Positions 8,805-17,812 of a stretch of 64,000 bases of DNA are shown here, one piece after another. This DNA comes from Candidatus Babelota bacterium (GTDB lineage: Bacteria; Babelota; Babeliae; Babelales; Vermiphilaceae): positions 1 to 64,000 of the forward strand of contig JAJCZC010000018.1 in assembly GCA_029262575.1 (NCBI GenBank), written 5' to 3'. The position numbers and the translations under genes were made by a program. The number at the start of each line of letters is the position of its first letter. Within the stretch, counting starts at the first letter, position 1. The notes under the pieces were generated by a model. The model did not search any database. It was not told the DNA's origin and saw nothing but the letters and a program-made list of their open reading frames with translations.

Positions 8805-9824
8805 TCAAATGTAGTGCTTAAAATATTCAATTGTTTGTGTGATACCATCTTTTAATAAAACTTTTGGTGACCAACCCAAACACTCTTTCGCCAAGGATAT
8901 ATCAGGACATCTAACCTTTGGGTCATCTTGAGGCAAAGCCATACGGACAACTTCAGATGAACTATTAGTTAAATCTAAAATACACTTTGCCAGCTGCATC
9001 AAATTATATTCACGAGGATTGCCTAAATTTATTGGGCCGGTGAAATCATCATCTGTTTTAAACATCATTGCAATAAAACCATTAATCAAATCATCAACAT
9101 AGCAAAATGATCGAGTCTGCAAACCTGTTCCATAAACGGTTATCGACTCATTTTTTAATGCTTGCATAATAAAGTTGCTTATTACGCGCCCATCTTTTGG
9201 GTCCATATTTGGACCGTATGTGTTGAAAATACGTACCACTTTTATAGGCACATTATGCATTCGATGATAATCAAAAAATATTGATTCTGCGCATCGTTTA
9301 CCTTCATCATAACATGAACGAATGCCAATAGGATTAACTAATCCACGATACGTTTCAACTTGCGGATGAACTTCAGGATCCCCGTATACCTCACTTGTTG
9401 AGGCTTGCAAAATGGGCGCATTATATTTTTTTGCCAATTCAAGCATATTAATCGCACCAAACACGCATGTCTTGGTGGTAAAGAGCGGATCCTTCTGATA
9501 ATGTGGCGGAGAAGCTGGGCAAGCTAGATTAAATATATAATCAACTTCAATATCAATTGGATCGATAACGTCATGCTCTATAAAGGAAAAACGTTCATTT
9601 TCAAACAAGGGTGTGATATTGCCCAGCCGTCCAGTATAAAGATTGTCCAGAGCAATAACCTCAAATTCATCTGGCATATCGAGCAATTTTTTACACAAAT
9701 GGCTCCCTAAAAACCCTGCGCCCCCTGTTACTAACACCTTTTTATAAGCAAATGAGGGCATAAAACAAAGAACGGTCATTAATAAGCCAACACTACTAGA
9801 ATTTAGCCTTCTTTTATTCTTCAA
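8805..9824 (-). CDS. uxs: UDP-glucuronate decarboxylase (UDP-xylose synthase) with signal peptide
   Basis: This extended short-chain dehydrogenase (339 residues) has the NAD-binding motif [11 protein letters not shown] at 33-43, the UXS hallmark [19 protein letters not shown], the active-site strand ASTSEVYGD, and the catalytic Y-x-x-x-K as [11 protein letters not shown]. Family knowledge: it oxidises and decarboxylates UDP-glucuronate to UDP-xylose. The odd part is the N-terminus, where about 27 residues including [13 protein letters not shown] form a signal peptide ahead of the Rossmann fold; cytosolic UXS starts at the fold. The start codon is TTG, supported by AAAAGGA eight bases upstream. 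Whether it works outside the cytoplasm is inference. Confidence 0.88.
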   Translation of the reverse strand: MKNKRRLNSSSVGLLMTVLCFMPSFAYKKVLVTGGAGFLGSHLCKKLLDMPDEFEVIALDNLYTGRLGNITPLFENERFSFIEHDVIDPIDIEVDYIFNLACPASPPHYQKDPLFTTKTCVFGAINMLELAKKYNAPILQASTSEVYGDPEVHPQVETYRGLVNPIGIRSCYDEGKRCAESIFFDYHRMHNVPIKVVRIFNTYGPNMDPKDGRVISNFIMQALKNESITVYGTGLQTRSFCYVDDLINGFIAMMFKTDDDFTGPINLGNPREYNLMQLAKCILDLTNSSSEVVRMALPQDDPKVRCPDISLAKECLGWSPKVLLKDGITQTIEYFKHYI

Positions 9825-9981
9825 TATACAAATCCTTTTATTTCCATTTATTTATGGACCTCAATCTATAATGGACATAAACCATTTGTCAAGGCCGAGA
9901 AAACATCCCGCAATTGACTTTGTCACGATTGTATTTTAAAATCTCGATATATTTTCATAAAATACAAAAAGGAGAAAGAAA

Positions 9982-10959
9982 ATGAAGTCAAATCTAGCTA
10001 TGTACGTGTTGAGTTGCATTATGGTAGTTAATTTACACGCAATACATCTTAAATTTGTTAATCCCAAAACAAAATACCACTCACTTTCTGCACAGTTTAT
10101 AGCAGAATTAAAAAGAGAAATAGATCTTCCACTCTTCATAGAAACCGGCACCTATAACGGTTCAACAACACAGCAAGTCTTGCATCAATTTCCTGCTATC
10201 CATTCTATAGAGCTTTTTAAACAACTTTATGAAAATGCGAAAAGAAAATTTGCTCCGTATCCACACGTACACATTCACCACGGAGATTCCGGTGATGTAT
10301 TGAACAACATCCTACCTCACTTGGAACAAAAAGCTCTTTTTTGGCTAGATGCACATTATAGTGGGGAAGGTACAGCGTTTATCGGGTGCGGCACACCCAT
10401 AATTGAAGAGCTTGAAGCTATCAAAGAACATGGCCCTAAGGGCTCCATTATTTTGATAGATGACATTCGAATTTTTGATCTAGTCCCCTTTGGGACCCCA
10501 ACAAGTAATGGAAGGGTATTTCCTAACATGCAAGATGTTTATCATAAACTTATAGAGATCAACCCAAATTTTTCTTTTGCCCTATTAGGAGATACCCTTT
10601 TAGCTTACAACCTCGACAACCCTATCAGCATATCGCCCATTGTAAAAGCTTGCACAATGAGTCGACTTGCAAAGTGCCTAAATATAAATGATCAAAAAAT
10701 CTTTGAACTTGAAAAAACAATTTATCTTGCGCCTGGAGAAGAAAAGCAAACATTAAAACATATCCATGATATTTATTGCTCACCAAGCTCAAATAGCCCA
10801 AGCCCCTATTATCATATATGGCATGGACTTTCCTTACTCGCTGAAAAAAAATATGATGCAGCACATGCCCAGTTCAATCGAGCGCTCGCTTTAGGCTACA
10901 AAGAACCACGCATATTCACTTACGTCGACTGCGCAAAGCAGAAAAAATCACCCTATTAA
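9982..10959 (+). CDS. Secreted SAM methyltransferase-like protein with TPR-like end
   Basis: The 325-residue product has a strong start (AAAGGAGAAAG before ATG) and a signal peptide MKSNLAMYVLSCIMVVNLHA. The core reads like a class I methyltransferase: LPLFIETGTYNGSTTQQVL (motif I), IHSIELFKQLYENAKRKF (acidic residue after strand 2), then FWLDAHYSGEGTAF and SIILIDDIRIFD, the motif seen in methyltransferases of glycan clusters. The last 50 residues (YHIWHGLSLLAEKKYDAAHA) look like one TPR hairpin. Substrate unknown; a glycan is likely from context. A perfect-stem terminator follows. Confidence 0.65.
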   Translation: MKSNLAMYVLSCIMVVNLHAIHLKFVNPKTKYHSLSAQFIAELKREIDLPLFIETGTYNGSTTQQVLHQFPAIHSIELFKQLYENAKRKFAPYPHVHIHHGDSGDVLNNILPHLEQKALFWLDAHYSGEGTAFIGCGTPIIEELEAIKEHGPKGSIILIDDIRIFDLVPFGTPTSNGRVFPNMQDVYHKLIEINPNFSFALLGDTLLAYNLDNPISISPIVKACTMSRLAKCLNINDQKIFELEKTIYLAPGEEKQTLKHIHDIYCSPSSNSPSPYYHIWHGLSLLAEKKYDAAHAQFNRALALGYKEPRIFTYVDCAKQKKSPY

Positions 10960-10972
10960 ATATAAAAATAAT

Positions 10973-11006
10973 ACGCCACCACGGAAAATGGTGGTGGCGT
11001 TATTCA
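10973..11006. terminator. Bidirectional terminator
   Basis: A 10-bp perfect stem (ACGCCACCAC with GTGGTGGCGT) and 8-base loop lies between the convergent methyltransferase (plus) and DUF268 (minus) genes. Confidence 0.75.
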
Positions 11007-11034
11007 TTTCGAAACAAAATTTAAAGACATCGTA

Positions 11035-11820
11035 TTATTTTTCTTTACGCAAAACAAAAACAGGTTGGTGCCCCCCTTGGCCATGAACATTAAAATCAGA
11101 CTCACTAAACCCAAATGAATCAATTATTGACCATCCCTCAAGCAATTTTGGAAACCTAATTTTTCCATATACTCTATGCGCATTCCAAAACAAATGATCA
11201 CTTCCGACAGGAACTGCTAAGATCATGATCCCATCATCATTTAGCATGCTTTGTGCTTTTTGCATCGCTTTAAAATCACCGAATGGATCAATGGGGTCGC
11301 CATACCTTCCCAAGCCGTCATGCTCATAACTTGAAATCGATAACACAACATCAAAGGTAACAGAATCAGCTTCATATTCGGCAACAGTCATAACTTTAAC
11401 GCGAGCATCTTGAGAAATAATTTTGTTATATTCAATGGTAGTTGGTAAACCTTCATAATAAACGATAATACTTTCATACCATGGAACGGTTGAACCTATA
11501 ATGGCCACGGACTTCCCTTTAACATATTCTATGTATTTTTCGATTGCTTGATAAAGCCACTCATCTGTTCTGCCATAATAACTATTTTCCTTGTTGCTAA
11601 CTCGCATAAGGTTATCTTCTATTTCCTTTGTTGTATAAACTAAAGGAGTATTGCTTGAATATGAACCATCAATATACCAACTACTCACGCCAATCCTGCC
11701 ACCCAAGGTAAAATCATGATGAAGTCCCGAAGGAATTTGGCGCGGTGGAGCACTTATTGAAATCTGAGAAAATAATAAAACACAAGAAAATAAACCTAAA
11801 GCAAACGAGCGGAAGCTCAT
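11035..11820 (-). CDS. Secreted DUF268 protein (methyltransferase-like)
   Basis: The start at 11820 is set by AAGGAGTAGGT directly upstream; an in-frame ATG 57 bases earlier lacks such a site. The product is about 261 residues. A signal peptide (MSFRSFALGLFSCVLLFSQI) is followed by a region matching DUF268, a family first described from Caenorhabditis and also found in bacterial glycan clusters: SVAIIGSTVPWYESIIVYY, VVLSISSYEHDGLGRYGDP, and LAVPVGSDHLFWNAHRVYG. The fold looks like a class I methyltransferase with a weak SAM loop. Function is not established; modification of a glycan is the contextual guess. Confidence 0.72.
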   Translation of the reverse strand: MSFRSFALGLFSCVLLFSQISISAPPRQIPSGLHHDFTLGGRIGVSSWYIDGSYSSNTPLVYTTKEIEDNLMRVSNKENSYYGRTDEWLYQAIEKYIEYVKGKSVAIIGSTVPWYESIIVYYEGLPTTIEYNKIISQDARVKVMTVAEYEADSVTFDVVLSISSYEHDGLGRYGDPIDPFGDFKAMQKAQSMLNDDGIMILAVPVGSDHLFWNAHRVYGKIRFPKLLEGWSIIDSFGFSESDFNVHGQGGHQPVFVLRKEK

Positions 11821-11952
11821 ACCTACTCCTTTTTGAAAATATTGTTTCACTATCAACCACAAGCTAATCTTAATCAATCAAAATTTTATCTCAAGCTTCA
11901 GAACATCTAACTTTTAATATTTGTTGAAAAAATAATGAGAATTCAGCATTCT

Positions 11953-12723
11953 TTACCAGTCAAAATCTTGTTCATATCCCAAATCAATCAATAACTGTCC
12001 TGCTATGATCTTAAAATCTTTTTTATCTTTTTCGGAAAATTCATTTTTCCATGCTCCAATTTTACCAGATCTAAAGGTTTGACTTCCTCCAAATATATTT
12101 TTCTGAATGTAATTAAGAACATCATCATCGAAATTTATTTCTAAATGATAAGCAATGTTTTTAATCTCTTGCCTTTGTAAAACATCATCGCCCCCACCCT
12201 TAGAACCAATTAATTTTTCAAAAGTGGTTGTATAAACACATGGCAAATGTTGCCATGAAAGAAATTCCCGATAAAAACTAGTAACATCGTATGTTTTTGG
12301 CATCGAAATCATTGCTACTTTGAACCACTTACACATATTATGGATCAAATCATTTAACAATGCAGCATTTGTCATCGAATTTGCATTCAATACATTTATT
12401 TTTTTTAGATAATACATAGCTGATACAACCTGATCCCTTGGATCGCGTATAATAAAAACAACCTTGATATTTTTATTGATAACTTGCTGTTGTGCAAAAC
12501 TTGTTAAGCCTTCGTGATTTGTGGCAAAGTATTTATCCCACATATCATCACCCCATTCGATTCCTGTAAATAGCGGCTGATGTTTTGGAGCTTTATTAGT
12601 TAATAGGCTAATACATTTATATATCAAAAAAGAACCACACTTTGGAATAGAAATAACAGCAATTTTTTGAGGAAAGGCATTGAAAAACAAACATGTAATC
12701 AAACATGCGCTCACAACTCTCAT
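11953..12723 (-). CDS. Secreted sulfotransferase
   Basis: The 256-residue protein begins at ATG 12723 behind AGGGGGC. The signal peptide MRVVSACLITCLFFNAFP runs into the PAPS-binding loop IAVISIPKCGSFLIYK (P-K-C-G-S in place of P-K-S-G-T). The 3'-phosphate motif is KVVFIIRDPRDQVVSAM, and the end carries the classical GxxGxWKxxF motif as GKIGAWKNEF, then QLLIDLGYEQDFDW. The layout is that of eukaryote-like cytosolic sulfotransferases plus a signal peptide. It is closest to the copy at 16226 and more distant from 1035. It sits beside DUF268 and a glycosyltransferase-like gene, so a glycan acceptor is likely. Confidence 0.85.
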   Translation of the reverse strand: MRVVSACLITCLFFNAFPQKIAVISIPKCGSFLIYKCISLLTNKAPKHQPLFTGIEWGDDMWDKYFATNHEGLTSFAQQQVINKNIKVVFIIRDPRDQVVSAMYYLKKINVLNANSMTNAALLNDLIHNMCKWFKVAMISMPKTYDVTSFYREFLSWQHLPCVYTTTFEKLIGSKGGGDDVLQRQEIKNIAYHLEINFDDDVLNYIQKNIFGGSQTFRSGKIGAWKNEFSEKDKKDFKIIAGQLLIDLGYEQDFDW

Positions 12724-12898
12724 TAAAGCCCCCTATATAATATATAATCAATAAAATACCTTCTTAGACTAATATATTGCCTGTCTTGAGTGCAAGTAAC
12801 CGAAGCAACAAAGTTTTTAACACATATAAAAAAAAATCTGATATATTAAACCCACAATTATTATTATTGCGAGTGGTTTGTTGTTAGAAGGAGATTTT

Positions 12899-13768
12899 GT
12901 GAAGAAGTTTTTGATAAGTTTTCTTGTTGTTTTATCATTGAATATTAAATCGCACGATAAAGCTGATTTAGTTATTTTTTCATGTGATAGGCCATTGCAG
13001 CTATATGCTTTGCTTGAATCTGTTGAACGCTATGTCACGCATTTAGGGCAAATGCATATAATAGTACGCAGCACTAATGTTGATTACAAACAAGCATATA
13101 AAGAAGTGTTTCAAGCCTTTCCTCATGCGATTATTAAAGAGCAATTTGGTCCACACGACTTCAAGCAAATCACATTGCAATCATTGAATGAATTACCACA
13201 TAAATATATTTTGTTTGCTGTTGATGACATCATAATTACCGACACCATTGATTTGGACTATTGTATAAAGACTATGCAACGATTTGACGCATATGGATTC
13301 TATCTACGTATGGGGAAAAATTGCACTTTAGGTTATCCCCAACCCCATCGAGTCTCATTGCCAATATTTAAGTTTGACAATGAAGGGCTGTGCGTTTGGC
13401 ATTTTAACGAAGGTTCATGTGATTGGGGTTACCCTCATACCGTTGATATGACACTCTATAAAAAAGAAGACATCCTACATGATCTCAGAACATTGGAATA
13501 TTCTGCTCCAAACACACTGGAAGGGCATTGGGCCGGCACATCAAGAGCTATAATGCATAGATTGGGAGTTTGCTTTGAGCATTCTCGCATGATTAATATT
13601 CCTATGAATCGTGTACAAAATGAGGTACATAACTACAACATGGGCATTTCTCCTGAAAAGTTGCTTCAGATTTTTAATGAGGGGAAAAAAATTGACATCC
13701 TAAAATTTTATAAAATTGATAACAATAATTCGCACATGGATGCTTGGCCAGCATTTGTTCAGCGATAA
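12899..13768 (+). CDS. Secreted glycosyltransferase-like protein, unrecognised family (copy 1)
   Basis: GTG 12899 is the likely start because AGAAGGAGA lies six bases before it; TTG codons upstream have none. The 289-residue product has a signal peptide MKKFLISFLVVLSLNIKS. The body has GT-A features: a first strand ADLVIFSCDRPLQLYALLES, then YILFAVDDIIITD, where the paired Asp occupies the DXD position, and a Trp/Gly-rich acceptor region GSCDWGYPHTVDMTLY. The protein at 29888 is a full-length paralogue, and the second half of the protein at 35495 is a divergent one. I cannot assign a known CAZy family. Confidence 0.65.
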   Translation: MKKFLISFLVVLSLNIKSHDKADLVIFSCDRPLQLYALLESVERYVTHLGQMHIIVRSTNVDYKQAYKEVFQAFPHAIIKEQFGPHDFKQITLQSLNELPHKYILFAVDDIIITDTIDLDYCIKTMQRFDAYGFYLRMGKNCTLGYPQPHRVSLPIFKFDNEGLCVWHFNEGSCDWGYPHTVDMTLYKKEDILHDLRTLEYSAPNTLEGHWAGTSRAIMHRLGVCFEHSRMINIPMNRVQNEVHNYNMGISPEKLLQIFNEGKKIDILKFYKIDNNNSHMDAWPAFVQR

Positions 13769-13775
13769 TAAGTAA

Positions 13776-13948
13776 GATGATGACAATCTGACAGAAAATA
13801 TCTTGGCCTTAACAGAAAGCTCGTTTGAAATAAGACTTAAGGCATTGCTAAAAAACAATGCGAATTGCCGTTTGTCCGACGTTCTTTTGACGCAGTCCAC
13901 TATGCATTGAAAGCCCAAAATTGGACTAAAAAAAGAGAATATTTTTAA
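13776..13948 (+). pseudogene. Frameshifted gene fragment
   Basis: One frame reads LTENILALTESSFEIRLKAL and runs to about 13885. A second frame continues coherently with FDAVHYALKAQNWTKKREYF and a TAA. Together they resemble the C-terminal helices of a GT4-type glycosyltransferase, though a repeat protein is also possible. No start or ribosome-binding site is present and the frame is broken near the T-run at 13884-13888. Likely a leftover of a deleted gene. Confidence 0.45.
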
Positions 13949-13979
13949 AGTTTTGTAGGTAAAAATTAAGGAGATTTCG

Positions 13980-15107
13980 ATGAGAGTATTCAAAATAATC
14001 ACCATTGCTTTTGTTTTAGCTAGTTCAATGTTTATGCCTGCTGTTCAAGCCGAAGGGCAAAAAAATCCTACTATTGAAAAAACAGTTTTTTTAACTGGTG
14101 CAGCGGGATTTATAGGGAGTAACTTTTTAAAATATATGTTTGATCGTTATCCAAATTATCGATTTTTAGTACTGGATTCGCTTACTTACGCGGGCAACAT
14201 GGAAAATATCCCTGAACACATTCGTCTATCGCCGCGCTTTGAATTTTTTTATGGTTCAGTTACTAACTATAAATTGGTAGACCTATTGATGAGTCAATCA
14301 CACTATGTGGTGCATTTGGCAGCAGAATCGCATGTAACGCGCAGTATTTCAGACGACACAACATTTTTTGAAACAGATGTAATTGGCACACGGGTGATGA
14401 TGACGGCTTTGGTTAAATATGCCAAAACAGTTGAACGGTATATTCATATTTCAACATCTGAGGTATGTGGCACGGCTGAATACCAACCTATGGATGAAGA
14501 ACACCCTATTAATCCGCGTTCGCCATATGCTGCTGCAAAAGCTGGTGCCGATCGTTTAGTGTATGCCTATTGGTGCACATATGATATCCCAGCAGTTATT
14601 TTCAGACCGTTCAATAATTACGGCCCACAACAGCATCTTGAAAAGTGTATCCCAAAATTTATTTATAATGGGTTAAATGGTCGACCATTGACGGTGCACG
14701 GAGACGGAGCACAGGTACGTGACTGGGTGCATACTTTTGATGTTTCGCGTGCACTTGACTTAGCCTTGCATCATAAAGAATTCGAAAAAATAAAAAATCA
14801 GGTTCTCCACATCGGAAGCGGTGTCCCAGTATCGATTTTGGACATTGCTAAATTGGTGGCAAATCATTTGCATTTACCTGAAGATGTCATTACGTTTATC
14901 GGTGACAGACCAGGGCAAGTAGCATGCCATATCTCTTCAACACAAAAAGCAAAAGAGCTGCTTGGTTGGGAAGCGCGTATCAGTTTTGAAGAAGGATTAC
15001 AGAATGTTATTGAGTGGTATAAAGCAAATCAAAGTCGACTCGATCGCATGGAATCGCTCATGTATGTCCCGATCTATACTAACGAAAACGACCTAGAGCT
15101 TCATTAA
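13980..15107 (+). CDS. NAD-dependent NDP-sugar 4,6-dehydratase (RmlB-like) with signal peptide
   Basis: This is a 375-residue extended SDR enzyme. The Rossmann motif TGAAGFIGSNF (39-49) and the RmlB-like VLDSLTYAGNMENI follow a signal peptide MRVFKIITIAFVLASSMFMP ending in AVQA. The catalytic strand is HISTSEVCGTA, where classical dTDP-glucose dehydratases have S-T-D-E; the Y-x-x-x-K is SPYAAAKAGAD. Family knowledge: it forms an NDP-4-keto-6-deoxy sugar. The next gene is a 3,5-epimerase/4-reductase, so together they would make NDP-L-rhamnose. Substrate base (UDP or dTDP) is uncertain; the S-T-S-E motif also occurs in LegB-type dehydratases. Start supported by AAGGAG. Confidence 0.82.
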   Translation: MRVFKIITIAFVLASSMFMPAVQAEGQKNPTIEKTVFLTGAAGFIGSNFLKYMFDRYPNYRFLVLDSLTYAGNMENIPEHIRLSPRFEFFYGSVTNYKLVDLLMSQSHYVVHLAAESHVTRSISDDTTFFETDVIGTRVMMTALVKYAKTVERYIHISTSEVCGTAEYQPMDEEHPINPRSPYAAAKAGADRLVYAYWCTYDIPAVIFRPFNNYGPQQHLEKCIPKFIYNGLNGRPLTVHGDGAQVRDWVHTFDVSRALDLALHHKEFEKIKNQVLHIGSGVPVSILDIAKLVANHLHLPEDVITFIGDRPGQVACHISSTQKAKELLGWEARISFEEGLQNVIEWYKANQSRLDRMESLMYVPIYTNENDLELH

Positions 15108-15238
15108 CTCTTCGATAGAACTCATTGTTTCACCAAAGCTATGCAGAACAACATGATGTAGTTGTCGATCTGTCTTGTCAAAGCCTTGGCGAAACCGAAA
15201 CCAAACGGTATTTGAAAAAATTAAAAAAAGGAAGTTCA

Positions 15239-16144
15239 ATGAAAAAATTATTAATGATAGCGCTTTATACCTCATCTATTTGTGCAAAAACCTGGCTTGT
15301 GTTTGGCGGTTCTACCGGTTGGATAGGACAAATGGCAATAACCATGTTACGTAAACAGGGGTATGATGCTATATCTGCGCAAAGTCGTTTGCAGAATCGC
15401 GAATCGGTATTACATGAAATACAAACGGTAAAGCCAAATTTTATTTTAAATGCAGCCGGCGTGACTGGACGCCCAAATGTTGATTGGTGTGAAGATCACA
15501 GACAAGAAACATTGCGCACAAACATTATTGGTGCATTGACACTTTGTGATTGTGCATTCTTGTGTGATGTGCCGGTGATAAATCTCGGCACCGGATGCAT
15601 ATATAGTTATGATGAGCAGCATCAGATGTTAAGTGATGCAGGATTTAAAGAAGAAGATGAGCCAAATTTTGCAGGTTCATTTTATTCATATACAAAAATT
15701 ATGCTCGATAAGATGCTACAGGAATATCCAAACGTTCTTAACTTACGTTTGCGCATGCCAATTTCAGATGATTTGAATAAACGCAACTTTATTACAAAAA
15801 TCACACGCTATCAAAAAGTGGTCAATATTCCAAATTCAATGTCAGTATTGCATGATCTATTGCCACTTATTCCTCAGATGGCTGAACGTGGATTGCGTGG
15901 AAACCTGAATTTTGTAAATCCCGGCGTTATTTTTCACAACGAGATTCTTGCACTCTATAAAGAATATATCGACCCAACATTTGTTTGGCAAAACTTTTCA
16001 ATTGAAGAACATGACAGTATTTTGAAAGCAAAGCGTTCAAATAATGAGCTAGATGCAAGCAAATTACTTGGGCAATTCCCTCAAATTCCACATATAAAAA
16101 AACGATCGTATCTGTTTTTAAACGGATGCGGGAAAATGTGTTGA
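15239..16144 (+). CDS. Eukaryote-type NDP-rhamnose 3,5-epimerase/4-reductase with signal peptide
   Basis: ATG 15239 follows AAAAAAAGGAAG. Residues 1-16 (MKKLLMIALYTSSICA) form a signal peptide that runs straight into the Rossmann loop VFGGSTGWIG (21-30). The body matches the plant and giant-virus NRS/ER (UER1) family closely: NAAGVTGRPNVDWCEDH, catalytic FYSYTK (Y149/K153), LRMPISDDLNKRNFITKITR, VVNIPNSMS and SNNELDASKL. These bifunctional enzymes convert UDP- or dTDP-4-keto-6-deoxyglucose to L-rhamnose. After the A7 run at 16096-16102 the annotated end (KRSYLFLNGCGKMC) loses similarity, while the next frame gives TIVSVFKRMRENVLKH, which fits the family; a one-base indel is suspected. Confidence 0.85.
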   Translation: MKKLLMIALYTSSICAKTWLVFGGSTGWIGQMAITMLRKQGYDAISAQSRLQNRESVLHEIQTVKPNFILNAAGVTGRPNVDWCEDHRQETLRTNIIGALTLCDCAFLCDVPVINLGTGCIYSYDEQHQMLSDAGFKEEDEPNFAGSFYSYTKIMLDKMLQEYPNVLNLRLRMPISDDLNKRNFITKITRYQKVVNIPNSMSVLHDLLPLIPQMAERGLRGNLNFVNPGVIFHNEILALYKEYIDPTFVWQNFSIEEHDSILKAKRSNNELDASKLLGQFPQIPHIKKRSYLFLNGCGKMC

Positions 16145-16225
16145 AGCACTAGTAGAATATTGTAAATCTCATCTCAAGGACTAAAAACATTCTGACTCTT
16201 AATTGTAACAAAACTATTTAAAGAG

Positions 16226-17038
16226 CTACCAATTATAATCTGATTCATAACCTAACTCAATTAATAAATCACCGGCAATTTCTTTAAAAATTCGTTTATG
16301 CTCTTCATTGAAATAGTCCTTCCATGCTCCCACCTGCCCTTTAAAAAAAGTATTGCTACCACCAAACAAGCTGCATGCTATTGCTTGAATCTCTTCAGGC
16401 GTTAAACTGAGACCCAAAAACATTGTTATATTTTTTATTTCTTGGAACTGAACTCTATTGCTCCCTCCGCCCGCTTTGCCTATTAATTTTTCAAAAGAAG
16501 TAACATATATATCTATGTTTTTTTGATCTTGCCATCCCATATACAACTGATAAAAGCCTGTAATATTAGAAATGGTTTTTAAAAGCGGATCATTCCATAT
16601 ACATTTTTTTTCTGTGGCATATATGGACTCACCTGTATTACATATCAAATCGGTTATTAATTGTTCAAAACTTAAATGCCTAGCTTTCCATGGAGAGCCC
16701 TGAGGCCTCTTCATATAATTTGCAAATGAACAAACCATATCTCGAGGATCTCTATAAAGAAAAATAACTTTTAAATTATGCCTAATTATACGATCAATGT
16801 TAAATTTCGAAGCTATTGCATGGGGAGAGAGAAAGTTCTTTTTTCCTAATTCTCCCAATTTTCTGTCCAATGATAATGGAGAAGGGCCAACTAAGCCTTT
16901 ATATCCAAATCCCAATTTTTCCATCAATTTAGCAATTAAATGAGTGCCCGATTTAGGAATCGTCGCACAAATTACACCATCAGTTTGAATTTGAAATGGA
17001 AAAATGAATATAAAAACCTGAAAATACTTTTTTATCAT
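16226..17038 (-). CDS. Secreted sulfotransferase
   Basis: The 270-residue protein starts at ATG 17038 behind AGGAGT. A signal peptide (MIKKYFQVFIFIFPFQIQT) precedes the PAPS loop VICATIPKSGTHLIAKLM, a textbook P-K-S-G-T-H-L sequence. VIFLYRDPRDMVCSF is the 3'-phosphate site, and GQVGAWKDYFNEEHKRIF with LLIELGYESDYNW closes the protein. It is a clear paralogue of the sulfotransferase at 11953. It is followed on the same strand, in transcription order, by nothing before the convergent rhamnose gene, and is preceded by an FkbM methyltransferase 27 bases away, so methylation and sulfation may act on one product. Confidence 0.87.
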   Translation of the reverse strand: MIKKYFQVFIFIFPFQIQTDGVICATIPKSGTHLIAKLMEKLGFGYKGLVGPSPLSLDRKLGELGKKNFLSPHAIASKFNIDRIIRHNLKVIFLYRDPRDMVCSFANYMKRPQGSPWKARHLSFEQLITDLICNTGESIYATEKKCIWNDPLLKTISNITGFYQLYMGWQDQKNIDIYVTSFEKLIGKAGGGSNRVQFQEIKNITMFLGLSLTPEEIQAIACSLFGGSNTFFKGQVGAWKDYFNEEHKRIFKEIAGDLLIELGYESDYNW

Positions 17039-17064
17039 ATACTACTCCTATTAATTTTATATAA

Positions 17065-17790
17065 TTACGTAACCATACCTCTTCTTTTAAATAAATAATC
17101 ATTATGTGTCTCGTCCCAACCAGGATTGGAAATCTTATTATAATTAGAAAAATTAGAGATAAGATCATACTCATGCTCTGCAAGAAGAGCTACAATGTCA
17201 TCAAACTGATGATTATAAACTTCGATAAGCAGATAATCAAAGGTAGTTTTATTAAAATCAATACCTTTTAGTATGTTCAACTCATACCCTTCGGTATCTA
17301 AAGAAAAAAAATTCACATGTCTAATATCACATTCATCCAATATAGACTGTAAACTTCTAAGCAACACCCGCACATCGGCAGTCCTTCCAGCTCTACCTAT
17401 TAAGCTTGCCATGGGATGCCCATCAAAATCACCATAGGCATATGTGCCATCTTCTTCAAATGAACCTAAAGCACATTGAAAGCATTTTGATCGTGGCCTA
17501 TTCGCACAAAGTCGCGAATATAAAACTGGAGATGGCTCTACTAAAATCCCGCTCCAACCATAAAACTCCTCAAACAGCTTCGTATTTGATATTTCATTTC
17601 CATCTAATGCCCCAACTTCAATAAATACCCCATTGAAATAATTCATTAAATCCAATAATTTATGATCCAATGGAATCTTTTCCGAATCAACCATAGAATA
17701 TGTTCTGTCTCCATGAAGCGAGTGCGAAAACAATCCTTTTACCACTAAAATGCTCATTAAACCAAATAATATCATTCTGTTTTTTTGCAT
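17065..17790 (-). CDS. Secreted FkbM family methyltransferase
   Basis: The start is ATG 17790 (AAGGAAAAAAGTG upstream), with GTG 17793 as an alternative. The 241-residue product has a signal peptide MQKNRMILFGLMSILVVKGL. It then has motif I as GVFIEVGALDGNEISNTKLF, GWSGILVEPSPVLYSRL (acidic strand-2 end), and FFSLDTEGYELNILKGIDF, the FkbM signature D-T/V-E-G-x-E-x-x-x-L-x-G. The C-terminus NDYLFKRRG is also typical. It should O-methylate a sugar using SAM. It lies in a minus-strand run with the sulfotransferase at 16226 and the paralogous pair at 17813-20091. Confidence 0.85.
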   Translation of the reverse strand: MQKNRMILFGLMSILVVKGLFSHSLHGDRTYSMVDSEKIPLDHKLLDLMNYFNGVFIEVGALDGNEISNTKLFEEFYGWSGILVEPSPVLYSRLCANRPRSKCFQCALGSFEEDGTYAYGDFDGHPMASLIGRAGRTADVRVLLRSLQSILDECDIRHVNFFSLDTEGYELNILKGIDFNKTTFDYLLIEVYNHQFDDIVALLAEHEYDLISNFSNYNKISNPGWDETHNDYLFKRRGMVT

Positions 17791-17812
17791 CACTTTTTTC
17801 CTTTTCTTTAAA

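Noticed and set aside
16125-16184. Third-frame ending DAGKCVEALVEYCKSHLKD as the true end of the rhamnose reductase
   Set aside because: It would need two frameshifts and has a stop just upstream in that frame; the single-shift ending fits the family better.
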